Source: JANQIV01 sp050117315 (lineage in GTDB: Bacteria; Bacteroidota; Ignavibacteria; Ignavibacteriales; Melioribacteraceae). Taken from it: 64,000 nucleotides of DNA. Position numbers and translations under genes: made by a program. This document shows positions 34,212 to 42,908 of the stretch, piece by piece; position 1 is the stretch's first letter, and every line of letters starts with the position of its first letter. The notes beneath the pieces were generated by a model. The model worked only from the letters and a program-made list of their open reading frames with translations. It made no database searches and had not been told where the DNA came from. The stretch is from positions 1 to 64,000 of the forward strand of contig JASFMY010000015.1 of the NCBI GenBank assembly GCA_050117315.1, in the 5' to 3' direction.

Positions 34212-35843
34212 GTGATAAAAAAATTTTTGTTGTTAGCGTTATTTACAGCAGCACTCTTCAAGATAGAAGCAGGCGACCAAATAGCAAAACATGTTATAGT
34301 TATAGGCATTGACGGAATGAGTCCGGACGGAATAATGAATGCAAGCACACCGGTAATGGATGAAATGATGAAAAACGGCGCCTATACCTTAAAAGCAAGA
34401 GCAGTATTACCCACAAGCAGCAGTACGAACTGGGCTTCGATGATGATGGGTGCTGGACCGGAACAGCACGGGATTACTTCTAACGGCTGGGAGCCGGACG
34501 ACTTTATACTGCCGCCTGTAGTTACTGGAAGCGGTTCCATTTTTCCAACAATATTCAGCGTTATTAGAGAACAAAAGCCGGATGCTGAAACTGCAGCCAT
34601 CTACCACTGGACAGGTTTCGGAAGACTGTTTGAAAAAGACGCGCCGAGTTATGATGTAACTGCGGATACGGAATATGAAACCACGGAATTGGTAGCTGAT
34701 TACGTAAAATCTAAAAAACCGTTCTTCTTGTTTATTCAATTGGATCATGTTGACCATGCCGGACATGAGTACGGACACGGAACCGAAGAATACTATAAAT
34801 CCGTTGAGCGGACTGATTCGCTAATCGGAAGAATTGTTCAATCAACTAAAGAAGCCGGAATATTTGAAGAAACTACGTTTTTAGTTACATCGGACCACGG
34901 GGGAATCGGTTTCGGTCACGGCGGCGAAACACTGGAAGAAATAGAAATTCCTTTTATACTTTACGGCAAAGGTATTAAAAAAGCCCACCCGGTTAAACAT
35001 ACAGTCTATACATATGATAACGCCGCTACGTGCGCTTTTGCCTTGAATATTGAAAGGCCTTATGCGTGGATAGGCAGACCTCTAAAAAGTGCGTTCGAAG
35101 GTTATGAGTCACCAAAAGTTTTAAATGAAAAAGCATTTCTTAATAAACCTATTATTTACCCGAAGAAAAAATTTTATGACCCTGCCGGCGGTTTGTTTAT
35201 TGATAAAAATGCAACGGTTAAAATTGAATCAACGGACGAAAATACTGAAATTAGATATACCCTGGATGGAACACGGCCTACAAGGGAATCTAAATTATAC
35301 GAAGGAAAATTTAAGTTAAACGAATCAGCCGTAGTAAGCGCAAAAGCATTCAGGGGAAAAGATGAAGAAAGTTTAGCTTCTACTGCGTTTTATAGGCTGA
35401 TAAAAAGCGACGGGGACAACGGGATAAATTACAAGTACTATGAAGGCGAAGGATGGTCGGTTCTGCCTGTTTTTGAATCGTTAACCCCGTTAAGGAGCGG
35501 AACGGTTTACGAATTCAGAATGAATGTTATTGACCACAGGGAAAGTTACTATGCAATATGTTATGAATCATACCTCCGGATTGATAAAGCGGGCGAGTAT
35601 AAATTTTATACTTCATCCGATGACGGAAGCAAACTCTATATCGACGGGAAAGAAGTTGTGGATAACGACGGCGACCACGGAGTAAAGGAAAGGAGCGGTT
35701 CAATAGAATTAACTGAAGGAAAACACAAAATCAAGGTATTATATTTTAACGGCGGCGGCGGTGCGTGGCTGGATGTTTTTTATAAAGGCCCCGGAATACC
35801 AAAACAAATTATCCCGGCCAATAAATTGTTTTTGGAGGAATAA
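34212..35843 (+). CDS. Exported type I phosphodiesterase/nucleotide pyrophosphatase with CHB_HEX_C and PA14 domains
   Basis: The 543-residue protein starts at a GTG (AAAGGAAT upstream) with a signal peptide (1-20). The alkaline-phosphatase-superfamily domain (~24-300) has VIGIDGMSPDG, the nucleophile region LPTSSSTNWASMMMG, QLDHVDHAGHEYGHG and VTSDHGGIGFGHGG, i.e. the two-metal Asp/His set of NPP-type diesterases. A chitobiase C-terminal-like beta domain (~318-395, IRYTLDGTRPT) and a PA14 domain (~405-540, YTSSDDGSKLYIDGKEVVDNDG) follow and probably bind glycans. It should cleave phosphodiesters or nucleotide-type esters outside the cell. It is monocistronic with a PHO-box-like promoter. Confidence 0.9.
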   Translation: MIKKFLLLALFTAALFKIEAGDQIAKHVIVIGIDGMSPDGIMNASTPVMDEMMKNGAYTLKARAVLPTSSSTNWASMMMGAGPEQHGITSNGWEPDDFILPPVVTGSGSIFPTIFSVIREQKPDAETAAIYHWTGFGRLFEKDAPSYDVTADTEYETTELVADYVKSKKPFFLFIQLDHVDHAGHEYGHGTEEYYKSVERTDSLIGRIVQSTKEAGIFEETTFLVTSDHGGIGFGHGGETLEEIEIPFILYGKGIKKAHPVKHTVYTYDNAATCAFALNIERPYAWIGRPLKSAFEGYESPKVLNEKAFLNKPIIYPKKKFYDPAGGLFIDKNATVKIESTDENTEIRYTLDGTRPTRESKLYEGKFKLNESAVVSAKAFRGKDEESLASTAFYRLIKSDGDNGINYKYYEGEGWSVLPVFESLTPLRSGTVYEFRMNVIDHRESYYAICYESYLRIDKAGEYKFYTSSDDGSKLYIDGKEVVDNDGDHGVKERSGSIELTEGKHKIKVLYFNGGGGAWLDVFYKGPGIPKQIIPANKLFLEE

Positions 35844-35855
35844 TATACTACTAAA

Positions 35856-35892
35856 AATGCTGTTTTGGCTATGTGCCTGCCAAAACAGCATT
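35856..35892. terminator. Hairpin terminator between convergent genes
   Basis: A 14-bp perfect stem (AATGCTGTTTTGGC and its complement) closes a 9-nt loop between the plus-strand phosphodiesterase gene and the minus-strand pilus-type operon. On the minus strand it is followed by a T run (TTTTTAG), so it best fits termination of the operon starting at 38462. It may also slow plus-strand transcripts. Confidence 0.75.
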
Positions 35893-35951
35893 AAAAAAAC
35901 AACCGGTAACTTTTATCAAACTTTACAACAATTTCGTTTTAATTCACAAAG

Positions 35952-36446
35952 TTAATTAATCTTAATCTCCCGGATTTCCGTTTCCACTTTAAGCTTAACA
36001 ATATTATCATCCTTAATTTCCAATACCGTAATAGACTCGTGTTTGTCTCCTTTTCCGAGGAAGACGGTTGTATTATTTGTAAGATCTTCTATAATTACTA
36101 ATTTCTGATTGGCATTAACAATTATTCCCTGCACATTAAATTTTAGGCTTGGCTTTTTAATTTCCTTCTTTAATTTTTTTCTTGACGGAGCTTTTTTAAC
36201 AGGTTTTTTAATTTCCTTTAATAAAAAAGGGTCCCTGCTTAATGTATACAACTCTGTTTCGTTTTCAATATCATCTTCATCGTTTATTTCTTTGTATATA
36301 TTTAACTTTTCAGCAAAGTTATCATCAATTACTTCATAGTCGTTGTCATTTAGTCTATCAATAATATTAAAGATTATAATTCCCCAGACAATAACAACAG
36401 CGGTTAGCAAAAGATAAAATTTATTTTTCTTGTTTATTTTCATCAT
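35952..36446 (-). CDS. PilP/GspC-like inner-membrane protein
   Basis: The 164-residue protein has one N-terminal membrane helix (~10-28), a Lys-rich linker (~78-97) and a small C-terminal beta domain (~98-164, FNVQGIIVNANQKLVIIED). This is the plan of PilP and GspC, which link the inner-membrane platform to the secretin. It overlaps the PilO-like gene upstream by 4 bp and is the last of a three-gene set. Assignment rests on layout and context; sequence similarity is weak by eye. Confidence 0.6.
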   Translation of the reverse strand: MMKINKKNKFYLLLTAVVIVWGIIIFNIIDRLNDNDYEVIDDNFAEKLNIYKEINDEDDIENETELYTLSRDPFLLKEIKKPVKKAPSRKKLKKEIKKPSLKFNVQGIIVNANQKLVIIEDLTNNTTVFLGKGDKHESITVLEIKDDNIVKLKVETEIREIKIN

Positions 36447-36976
36447 AGGTTCAGGTAAACATCCAGTTGTAAATTTATATTTAACAAAGGCCTATTTAAT
36501 CTAACGGGCTTTATATCCATACTTTGAACAGAAACAACTTTTTGAGAATTTTCCAGGTTAGTAATAAAATTAAAATAGTCTGTAAAGCTGCCTTCAAGAT
36601 TCAATTCTATTCCCTGCTTCCATAAGTCTTTCTCTTTGCTAATTTTTTTTGAGTTGATCGAAATAATTTTGAGTTTTGATTGGGCAGCCTGTTCGCTAAG
36701 CAGCTTTATAAAAGGGGATATATTTTTATTTTCATTATAGTCCGAAACAAAATTATTTACCCTTGATTTAATCCGGTTGTTTAATAAAGTATCTTCTTCC
36801 AACTGAATAGCAACCGTCTCTTCATCTTCCGTGTTGTATAAATCCCAGACCAGGCTCGCAGAATTACTTAATACATCAAAGAGTCTGGGACCTATTTCGA
36901 ATATCAAAATAACCAGGAACAGAACCGACGTAGAGATTAAGTATGTATTCCATTTTTTATTTTTCAGGATTTTCAT
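36443..36976 (-). CDS. PilO/GspM-like inner-membrane assembly protein
   Basis: The 177-residue protein has one membrane helix (~13-30), a helical stretch (~55-100) and a ferredoxin-like C-terminal domain (~100-177) with GSFTDYFNFITNLENSQKVV, a pattern typical of PilO/GspM. It overlaps the GspL-like gene upstream by 20 bp and the PilP-like gene downstream by 4 bp, so the three are surely one operon. Partner of the bitopic GspL/PilN-type protein in pilus or type II secretion platforms. Confidence 0.65.
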   Translation of the reverse strand: MKILKNKKWNTYLISTSVLFLVILIFEIGPRLFDVLSNSASLVWDLYNTEDEETVAIQLEEDTLLNNRIKSRVNNFVSDYNENKNISPFIKLLSEQAAQSKLKIISINSKKISKEKDLWKQGIELNLEGSFTDYFNFITNLENSQKVVSVQSMDIKPVRLNRPLLNINLQLDVYLNL

Positions 36977-38462
36977 AATCGATACTTATCTTAAATAAAA
37001 ATACTTCTCTTTTATAAAAATTGTTATAAATATCCAGTTTACCGGTTTCTGCAACATTGGTGCTTATTAAAGAAACGTTGCCAAAGTTTTTATTTTCCTC
37101 AAGATTTTTGATATTTAATGAAAGTTCAGATTGGTCTAACACTATACCTTCTATTAAGAAATTCAACTTGTTAGTTGTTCTTAAATTCAGCCCGGTAAGA
37201 AAAGTTTTGCCGGTTAATGTTTTTGTAAGCTCATTAAAGAGATAATTAAATTTAACCCCGCCTTCTTTAATTTTTTTCAACGAATTAAGATTTGCGAGAA
37301 GTGTTTTATTTTCTTCTTTTAAGCTTTCAACCAACTTAACTTTTGCTTCTGTCTCCACGATTGTGTCTTCTTTGTTGTTTTTGATCTTTTCAACTACACC
37401 TTCAATTGAATAAGTAAGCAGAAGCAAAACCATCAATACTGCACCAAAGAATAATACTACCCTGTTAAAAATATCTTTATCTATTTTTTCGGTTTCTATT
37501 TCAAATTCTTCGTTTAAAAAGCCGTCGTTTTTTTCATAGCTATAATTAACAAAATTTACAGCGTGAACCGTGTTTGTTAGTTCATAATTATTTTTGCCGA
37601 CTTTAACAACCGGCTGCCCGAAAACTTCTTTGATTATTAACTCTACATTGCCATTTTTAATTGTTGTGGAAAGAATTAGTTTTATGTTTTCAATATCCCG
37701 GTTTTCATTTTCGGCAGAAATTGATTCTTTTATGCTTACCAAAGAATTTTTCAGTATATCTAAATTGATTTTGTTTTCTGCAGAGCTTACAAATTGTTCG
37801 TAAACTTCCCCGGTTGACAGGCTCGATTCATCATCGGAGTAACTAAAAAACAACATGTCTCCGGTTAGGTTTAGGTAAAGCGATATTTCATTTTTATAAC
37901 CTGGCAAAAAATGAATGCCGACAGGCAAGGTTAAAATCTGCATCAATTTTATACCGCACTTACTGCAAACAGAAATAATATTGGAAATAAATTCTTTTCT
38001 TACGATTGTGAGAAGGTAATGAAATTCATCATTTTCTTCTTTTATAAATTTGTAATTGTAACTAAAGTTTTCCTGCGATTGGCTTTCGGGTAAATACTTC
38101 CCAATATTTTCAACAAACCAAAGTTCAATGTCATCGTTATCATTAGGAATTGTTACCGGTTTAACCCTGAACTCGTTAATATTTACAATTGCATTAATAT
38201 TTTCTAATTCATGCTTTTCTTTATAAGTATTAATTAAGGTAGATAATTCGGAAAGACCGCTGATTTGCCGGGTTGTGTTAAATTCAATTTCATAGTTTTC
38301 CAATGCGGCGTTTCTGCCGATCTTAAATATTTTTTCTTTGGATTTGATTAGGGTAATTGAAACGGAGCCCGAATATATATCAATAAAAAGGAAACGGTTT
38401 ATACCGGACAATTTTAGATAGCTAATATTATCAACAATTTTTAATAAAGAATTATCAGGCAT
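36957..38462 (-). CDS. GspL-like (PilM-PilN fusion) assembly-platform protein
   Basis: The 501-residue protein has an actin-like cytoplasmic part (~1-315; weak PilM/GspL-type segments LFIDIYSGSVSITLI and SLYLNLTGDMLFFSYSD). A single membrane helix (~337-355) and a PilN/GspL-type periplasmic region follow (~375-501), with a coiled coil and ferredoxin-like strands. A PilM and PilN in one chain is the organisation of GspL. The following genes encode PilO/GspM- and PilP/GspC-like proteins. No secretin, ATPase, platform (PilC/GspF) or pilin gene is in the window, so the remaining parts must be elsewhere if the system is complete. Confidence 0.65.
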   Translation of the reverse strand: MPDNSLLKIVDNISYLKLSGINRFLFIDIYSGSVSITLIKSKEKIFKIGRNAALENYEIEFNTTRQISGLSELSTLINTYKEKHELENINAIVNINEFRVKPVTIPNDNDDIELWFVENIGKYLPESQSQENFSYNYKFIKEENDEFHYLLTIVRKEFISNIISVCSKCGIKLMQILTLPVGIHFLPGYKNEISLYLNLTGDMLFFSYSDDESSLSTGEVYEQFVSSAENKINLDILKNSLVSIKESISAENENRDIENIKLILSTTIKNGNVELIIKEVFGQPVVKVGKNNYELTNTVHAVNFVNYSYEKNDGFLNEEFEIETEKIDKDIFNRVVLFFGAVLMVLLLLTYSIEGVVEKIKNNKEDTIVETEAKVKLVESLKEENKTLLANLNSLKKIKEGGVKFNYLFNELTKTLTGKTFLTGLNLRTTNKLNFLIEGIVLDQSELSLNIKNLEENKNFGNVSLISTNVAETGKLDIYNNFYKREVFLFKISIDYENPEK

Positions 38463-38522
38463 AAACGAATTAATTAAAGTTGGAATTTATCGACTGTAAT
38501 TTACAATTTTTTTTAGAAAAGG

Positions 38523-38552
38523 TGATGCAATCTGCCGCGGCAGATTGCATCA
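38523..38552. repeat. Perfect 30-bp intergenic palindrome
   Basis: TGATGCAATCTGCCG followed by its exact complement lies between the GspL-like operon promoter side and the 3' end of the aldo/keto reductase gene. Flanking bases (GG on the left, TC on the right) extend pairing with a G-T wobble. The outer arms resemble the palindrome at 31691-31719. It may also end aldo/keto reductase transcripts. Confidence 0.75.
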
Positions 38553-38618
38553 TCTACATGATAAACCTTTTTTCCTTATCCGGACAATTTTTCCATTCCA
38601 CACAACAGGTTAAATTTA

Positions 38619-39452
38619 CTAAAAATCAAAGTTACCCGGATCAGGACCAATTCTTTTATTCTTATCTAAAGCGTCAATTATTCTTACATCCTCCTGTGTA
38701 AGTTCAAAATCAAAAATACGGGAATTGGAAAATATTCTTTCTTTTTTTACAGACTTTGGAATTGTAACAACTCCCTTCTGCAAATTCCATCTTAAAACTA
38801 TTTGAGCAGTTGTTTTATTATATTTTTCAGCAAGTTGAGTTAAAACCTCGTCGGATAATATCATACCCTGCATTAAAGGGCTCCACGCTTCGTAGCGGAT
38901 ATTTTTCGAATAACAATAATCTATCAAGTCCTGCTGAACAAGATACGGATGAAATTCCATTTGATTTACCATGGGGACAATCTCCGCTGCCTGCAGCAAG
39001 TCTTCAATTTGATGTTCTAAGAAATTGCTTATGCCGATTGCCTTTACCCTTCCCTCTTTATAAATACTTTCAAACGCTTTCCAGGTATCCTTGTATTTAC
39101 TTTTTACAGGCCAGTGAATTAAATAAAGATCAAGGTAATCAAATCCAAACTTCTTCATAGTTATATCAAAGGCTTTCAAAGTTGAATCATAACCTTGATC
39201 CGAATTCCAGACTTTGCTTGTTACAAATATCTCTTCCCGCGGAATTGAAGAATTCCTAACCGCTTCTCCAACACCTTTTTCATTGCCGTAAAACGATGCA
39301 GTATCAATATGCCTGTAGCCGGCTTCCAAAGCATAATTAATTGCGTTAATAACTTGGCTGCCGTCTTCAACTTGAAATACACCTAAACCGAAGTACGGCA
39401 TTTCTACACCGTTATTTAGTTTTACTTTTCCGCTTATCCCGGTTATTTGCAT
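38619..39452 (-). CDS. Aldo/keto reductase
   Basis: The 277-residue NADPH-type reductase has the AKR tetrad region: GYRHIDTASFYGNEKGVG (Asp and Tyr), VTSKVWNSD (Lys) and YLIHWP (His), plus AIGISNF and the cofactor segment IPKSVKKERIFSN. Length and motifs fit the AKR5/prostaglandin-F-synthase-like bacterial group that reduces small aldehydes or keto sugars. It stands alone between the pilus-type operon and a repeat-rich region. Physiological substrate not visible. Confidence 0.93.
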   Translation of the reverse strand: MQITGISGKVKLNNGVEMPYFGLGVFQVEDGSQVINAINYALEAGYRHIDTASFYGNEKGVGEAVRNSSIPREEIFVTSKVWNSDQGYDSTLKAFDITMKKFGFDYLDLYLIHWPVKSKYKDTWKAFESIYKEGRVKAIGISNFLEHQIEDLLQAAEIVPMVNQMEFHPYLVQQDLIDYCYSKNIRYEAWSPLMQGMILSDEVLTQLAEKYNKTTAQIVLRWNLQKGVVTIPKSVKKERIFSNSRIFDFELTQEDVRIIDALDKNKRIGPDPGNFDF

Positions 39453-39536
39453 GTTGTTTCATTCCATTAAAATGTTATTGCAAAAATAAAAAATATTGTT
39501 TGTTACATGAAATGTTAAAATTTAAAAACATTTATA

Positions 39537-39566
39537 TGTAGAGACATCATTAATGATGTCTCTACA
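39537..39566. repeat. Perfect 30-bp palindrome
   Basis: TGTAGAGACATCATT is followed directly by its complement, about 85 bp upstream of the aldo/keto reductase start. It belongs to the scatter of interspersed palindromes found between 38.5 and 40.7 kb. Confidence 0.8.
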
Positions 39567-39647
39567 AACAATAAAGCATTATCAAACAATTTTAAATTCC
39601 CAAGAACATTCCTCCCTCCTATAAAAGGGGGCGATCGGAGAGTTAGA

Positions 39648-39875
39648 ATGAAAAGTTACTACAAACTGCCGGTAAGAAATTGTAAACCACCAATAGGAGA
39701 TGATATACCACCTATAAGAAATTATATACTACCGCCAGGAAATTATTCCCGGCCGTCAGGAAATCGTTCCCGACCATCAGGAAATCATTCCCGACCGTCA
39801 GGAAATCGTTCCCGGCCACCAGGAAATGACATCCTACCGATAGTTTATCATTACTTAGCTGTGTTCTTTTATTAA
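39648..39875 (+). CDS. Small Pro/Arg/Asn-rich tandem-heptad ORF
   Basis: This 75-residue frame has a good ribosome site (GGAGAG seven bases before ATG). From residue 6 on, the product consists of about nine 7-residue units, the best being SRPSGNR, SRPSGNH and SRPPGND. Five 21-bp DNA units underlie the core (39732-39836). It precedes the helical-protein gene at 39901 by 25 bp. It has no signal peptide. I do not recognise a function; it might be a real low-complexity peptide or a translated minisatellite. Confidence 0.35.
   Translation: MKSYYKLPVRNCKPPIGDDIPPIRNYILPPGNYSRPSGNRSRPSGNHSRPSGNRSRPPGNDILPIVYHYLAVFFY
39732..39836. repeat. Five tandem 21-bp repeats
   Basis: Units start at 39732, 39753, 39774, 39795 and 39816. 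Each has a core near CAGGAAATCGTTCCCG and differs from the next at a few positions; the last is most divergent. The unit length keeps the reading frame of the overlapping heptad ORF. Copy number may vary between strains. Confidence 0.85.
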
Positions 39876-39900
39876 TTAAACTAATTTATGAGGAAAAACT

Positions 39901-40239
39901 ATGGCTTCACTAAAACCTATCAATCAAATCATCTCTGAATCTGATGTATTAATTAATAATGCATTATCAGACGAAGCAATTAGTACGGAATTAGCCCTAT
40001 TTGGTTATGACGAAACAAAGTTAAATGAAGGGAAAGCTCTTCTTGATGAAGTAATTGAATTAAACCGTAAACAGGAAAAAGAAAAAGGGAAAGCCGAGAG
40101 TGCAACCATGGAAAGAAACTTAAAGATAAATGAATTACTTGAATGTACCGGAGAGTTAAGGGAGGTTGCCAAAATAGCTTTGGAAGAAAATGAGCAATGG
40201 CTGGAGAAACTCGGTATTCTTGCCAGATCGGATGCTTAA
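39901..40239 (+). CDS. Small helical protein of unknown function
   Basis: The 112-residue protein is charged and helix-rich (IISESDVLINNALSDEAI, FGYDETKLNEG, LEKLGILARS at the end), without a signal peptide. From memory it resembles one half of a roughly twice-longer two-repeat hypothetical family in Bacteroidota that ends in the same LEKLGI-type motif. If so, this copy is a shortened form. A ribosome site (TGAGGAAAAAC) precedes the start. It is surrounded by tandem and palindromic repeats. Confidence 0.6.
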   Translation: MASLKPINQIISESDVLINNALSDEAISTELALFGYDETKLNEGKALLDEVIELNRKQEKEKGKAESATMERNLKINELLECTGELREVAKIALEENEQWLEKLGILARSDA

Positions 40240-40712
40240 ACGGTAGACGTGAAAATGTAGTGACGTCATTTCACGCAATTCGCGTAAGCAGCAATAAATG
40301 TAATGTTTAATAGCTCCAGCGTGAAAGGACTGTGTGAAAACTGTAGGGCGAAATGCCGTTTCGCCCTACTTATTTATTATTCTCTTAAAATTTGTATGGG
40401 CGATCTACCAAATCGCCCTACAACTTGAATTTTCACACATCCTCTTAAGTTTCGTAGATGCTTCATTAATGAATAATGAAACACCTTGTATCGTGTCACA
40501 CACAATTGTCATCTCGAACCCCGTCTTTTTGGTGGGAGATCTTTCTTTTCTCTGTTTATAAGATATCTCTCCGGTAAATTAGGACACTACCAAAATATAA
40601 GGATGTTGAAAATAATTAAAGTATTTGCTATTATTTTATTGTTATTGAACTTCATCTATCTTCAAGCATTATAGAAATGTTTATTCACAAAAATTTTAAC
40701 TCCGGATTAAAT
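40240..40712. other. Gene-poor stretch filled with interspersed palindromes
   Basis: No convincing gene was seen. The stretch holds a broken hairpin at 40249-40276 (CGTGAAA arms), the MITE-like element at 40327-40443 and a further repeat-like unit at about 40508-40550 (TCTCGAAC paired roughly with GGGAGAT). The remainder before the beta-propeller gene is plain AT-rich DNA with its probable promoter. Confidence 0.55.
40327..40443. repeat. MITE-like composite palindromic element
   Basis: Near-complementary ends (AGGACTGTGTGAAAA at 40327-40341; TTTTCACACATCCT at 40430-40443) enclose two hairpins: 40343-40369 (GTAGGGCGAAA arms) and 40392-40423 (arms around GGGCGAT). Both inner hairpins share GTAGGGCGA-type arms, so they may be copies of one smaller unit. 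No coding capacity. A non-autonomous mobile element is the likeliest reading. Confidence 0.6.
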
Positions 40713-41564
40713 ATGGCAAACAGGAATATGAATTTCATTTTACTATTAACCTTCGTTTGTTTTAGTCAAACAAATGCACAGCTAATTAAATTATGGGAGA
40801 CAGATGAAGTTTATAAAGCACCTGAATCCGTCGTGTATGACGGGAATAGAGAGTGCTTATATATTTCCAACTATACAGAGCCTTTAGACAACGGAATGCC
40901 ATACGGTAATCATAATATTTCAAAGGCAGACCTTAAAGGAAATATTATCAAATATGATTGGATAACTAATGTTACCACTCCAACAGGCATTTGCATAAAT
41001 AATGACAAACTTTTTATTGTAGAAAGATTCGGTGTAATTGAATACGATTTAAAGAATGAAAAGATTTCTAACAAGTACTTAATTAAAACATCTCGCTTTC
41101 TTAACGACATCACAGTTGATCCCGATGATAATATTTATGTAAGTGTTAGCGATTCCGATGTAATATATAAAATTAGTAACGGTCGGGTAGAAGAATGGAT
41201 TAGAGACATTTCTATTGATCAGACTAACGGAATCTTAATTGATAATAATAAATTAATTGTTGCGGTAAACAGCGACCATTTTTTAAAGTATATAGATATA
41301 ACAACCAAAGAGATTAAAAAAATTGCCTATTTAGGACCCGGTATTTTAGACGGAATAAAAAAGTGCGGTGATGATTATTTAGTTTCCCACTATGAAGGCA
41401 ATCTTAATCTTGTATCATTATCCGGACGAGTTACTGAACTACTCAATACTCGCGACAGAAAAATTAATATCGCCGACTTTGAATTTATAAAAAATAAAGG
41501 ATTGCTAATTACCCCGGCATTAAAGAATAACAAACTGTACGGATATCAATATAAAAAACCTTAA
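40713..41564 (+). CDS. Exported SMP-30/NHL-like beta-propeller protein
   Basis: From the ATG at 40713 the product has 283 residues with a signal peptide (ending TNAQ); a 12-codon longer reading from 40677 buries it, and an ATG at 40728 is also possible. The mature part has repeated four-stranded units of the SMP-30/gluconolactonase type (APESVVYDGNRECLYISN, LNDITVDPDDNIYVSVSDSD, VSHYEGNLNLVSLSG). Lactonase activity is not assured; many such proteins are binding or unknown. It is monocistronic and convergent with the TRAP transporter operon. Confidence 0.75.
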   Translation: MANRNMNFILLLTFVCFSQTNAQLIKLWETDEVYKAPESVVYDGNRECLYISNYTEPLDNGMPYGNHNISKADLKGNIIKYDWITNVTTPTGICINNDKLFIVERFGVIEYDLKNEKISNKYLIKTSRFLNDITVDPDDNIYVSVSDSDVIYKISNGRVEEWIRDISIDQTNGILIDNNKLIVAVNSDHFLKYIDITTKEIKKIAYLGPGILDGIKKCGDDYLVSHYEGNLNLVSLSGRVTELLNTRDRKINIADFEFIKNKGLLITPALKNNKLYGYQYKKP

Positions 41565-41609
41565 AAAGTAAAAATAAGCTTGTCTCTGAATTCCCTTTAC
41601 AGTGCTTAT

Positions 41610-42908
41610 CTAAAATCCAAATAAACCCGGCAGCCACAAACTCAATTGCGGAGTAAAAGTAACAAGTAAAAGAACAATAATCATTGCTGCAAACAACGGC
41701 AATAACGGTTTTACTACCTGCTCAATCCTAACATTTGCCACGCTGCATCCAATGAACAATACCGACCCGACCGGCGGGGTACATAATCCAACGCATAAAT
41801 TCATAATCAATATTATTCCAAAGTGAATAGGATCAACGCCAAACTGTTGAAGTACGGGTAAAAATATGGGTGTAAAAATTAATACAGCCGGAGTCATATC
41901 CATAAATATTCCGACAAACAAAAGGATAATGTTGATTATTAAAAAGATTGCGACCTTACTGTCGCTGAATCCGAGCAAAGCGGCACTCACGTTTTGAGGA
42001 ATATTTTCAAACGAAAGCACCCATGAAAGTGCAATAGATGTTGCAATCAGCAGCATAACAATTGCAATAATTTTTATGGTGCTTATTAATATTTCCGGCA
42101 AATCGTTTATTTTAATTTCTCTATAAATAAACGAGAGAATCAAAGTATAAACAACTGCAACAACCGAAGCTTCGGTTGCCGTAAAAATACCGGCAATAAT
42201 ACCTCCGATAACGATAACCAATAACATCAAACTCGGCAGCGCATCTAAAAATTTTACAACCGCAAATTTTAGCGTTACCTTGTCGGCAACCTGCTGTGTG
42301 CTCATCTTTGTAGCATAGAAACCGGCAACCAGCATAAGTGCAAGACCCATCAAAATTCCCGGTACATAACCTGCAATAAATAAAGCTGCAATTGATACTC
42401 CCCCGCTTGCAAGAGAATAAACAATTAAAATATTACTCGGCGGAATAACCAAACCCGTTGTCGCGGATGTTATATTAACCGCAGCGCTGAACGGCCTGTC
42501 GTATCCCTCTTTTTCCATAACCGGCGTCATGAAACCGCCGATAGCCGAAGCCGATGCGCCTGCCGAACCGGAGATAGCGCCGAACAGCATATTTGCAACA
42601 ATGTTTACAAACGCCAATCCGCCGGGTAACCTTCCCACTAAAACTTTTGCAAAGTCGATTAGCCGGATTGCTATTCCGCCGCTGTTCATTAATTGCCCCG
42701 CTAAAATAAAGAAGGGAATCGCCAGTAGTGCAAAGCTGTCCAGCCCTGTAGCCATTCGTTGTGCAAGTGCTGTAAATGATGCAAGCGAATCTACGTTAAT
42801 AATCAATGTAAACATTGCTGAGATTCCCAAACTGTAAGCAACGGGAACACCCAATACAAGAAATATTATAAAACTTACTACAAGAACTATTATTGAAATT
42901 GCTTCCAT
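41610..42908 (-). CDS. dctM: TRAP transporter large permease (DctM)
   Basis: The 432-residue, ~12-helix membrane protein has DctM signatures (FALLAIPFFILAGQLMNSGGIAIRL quoted in part, GAISGSAGASASAIG, LCVGLCTPPVGSVLF). It forms the translocation pore for organic acids driven by the sodium or proton gradient. The start codon directly follows the dctQ stop. It is the last gene of the hexuronate operon, so uronates or their oligomers are the likely substrate. Confidence 0.95.
   Translation of the reverse strand: MEAISIIVLVVSFIIFLVLGVPVAYSLGISAMFTLIINVDSLASFTALAQRMATGLDSFALLAIPFFILAGQLMNSGGIAIRLIDFAKVLVGRLPGGLAFVNIVANMLFGAISGSAGASASAIGGFMTPVMEKEGYDRPFSAAVNITSATTGLVIPPSNILIVYSLASGGVSIAALFIAGYVPGILMGLALMLVAGFYATKMSTQQVADKVTLKFAVVKFLDALPSLMLLVIVIGGIIAGIFTATEASVVAVVYTLILSFIYREIKINDLPEILISTIKIIAIVMLLIATSIALSWVLSFENIPQNVSAALLGFSDSKVAIFLIINIILLFVGIFMDMTPAVLIFTPIFLPVLQQFGVDPIHFGIILIMNLCVGLCTPPVGSVLFIGCSVANVRIEQVVKPLLPLFAAMIIVLLLVTFTPQLSLWLPGLFGF

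Noticed and set aside
39732..39836. CRISPR array
   Set aside because: The units are directly adjacent with no spacers, and no cas genes are in the window.
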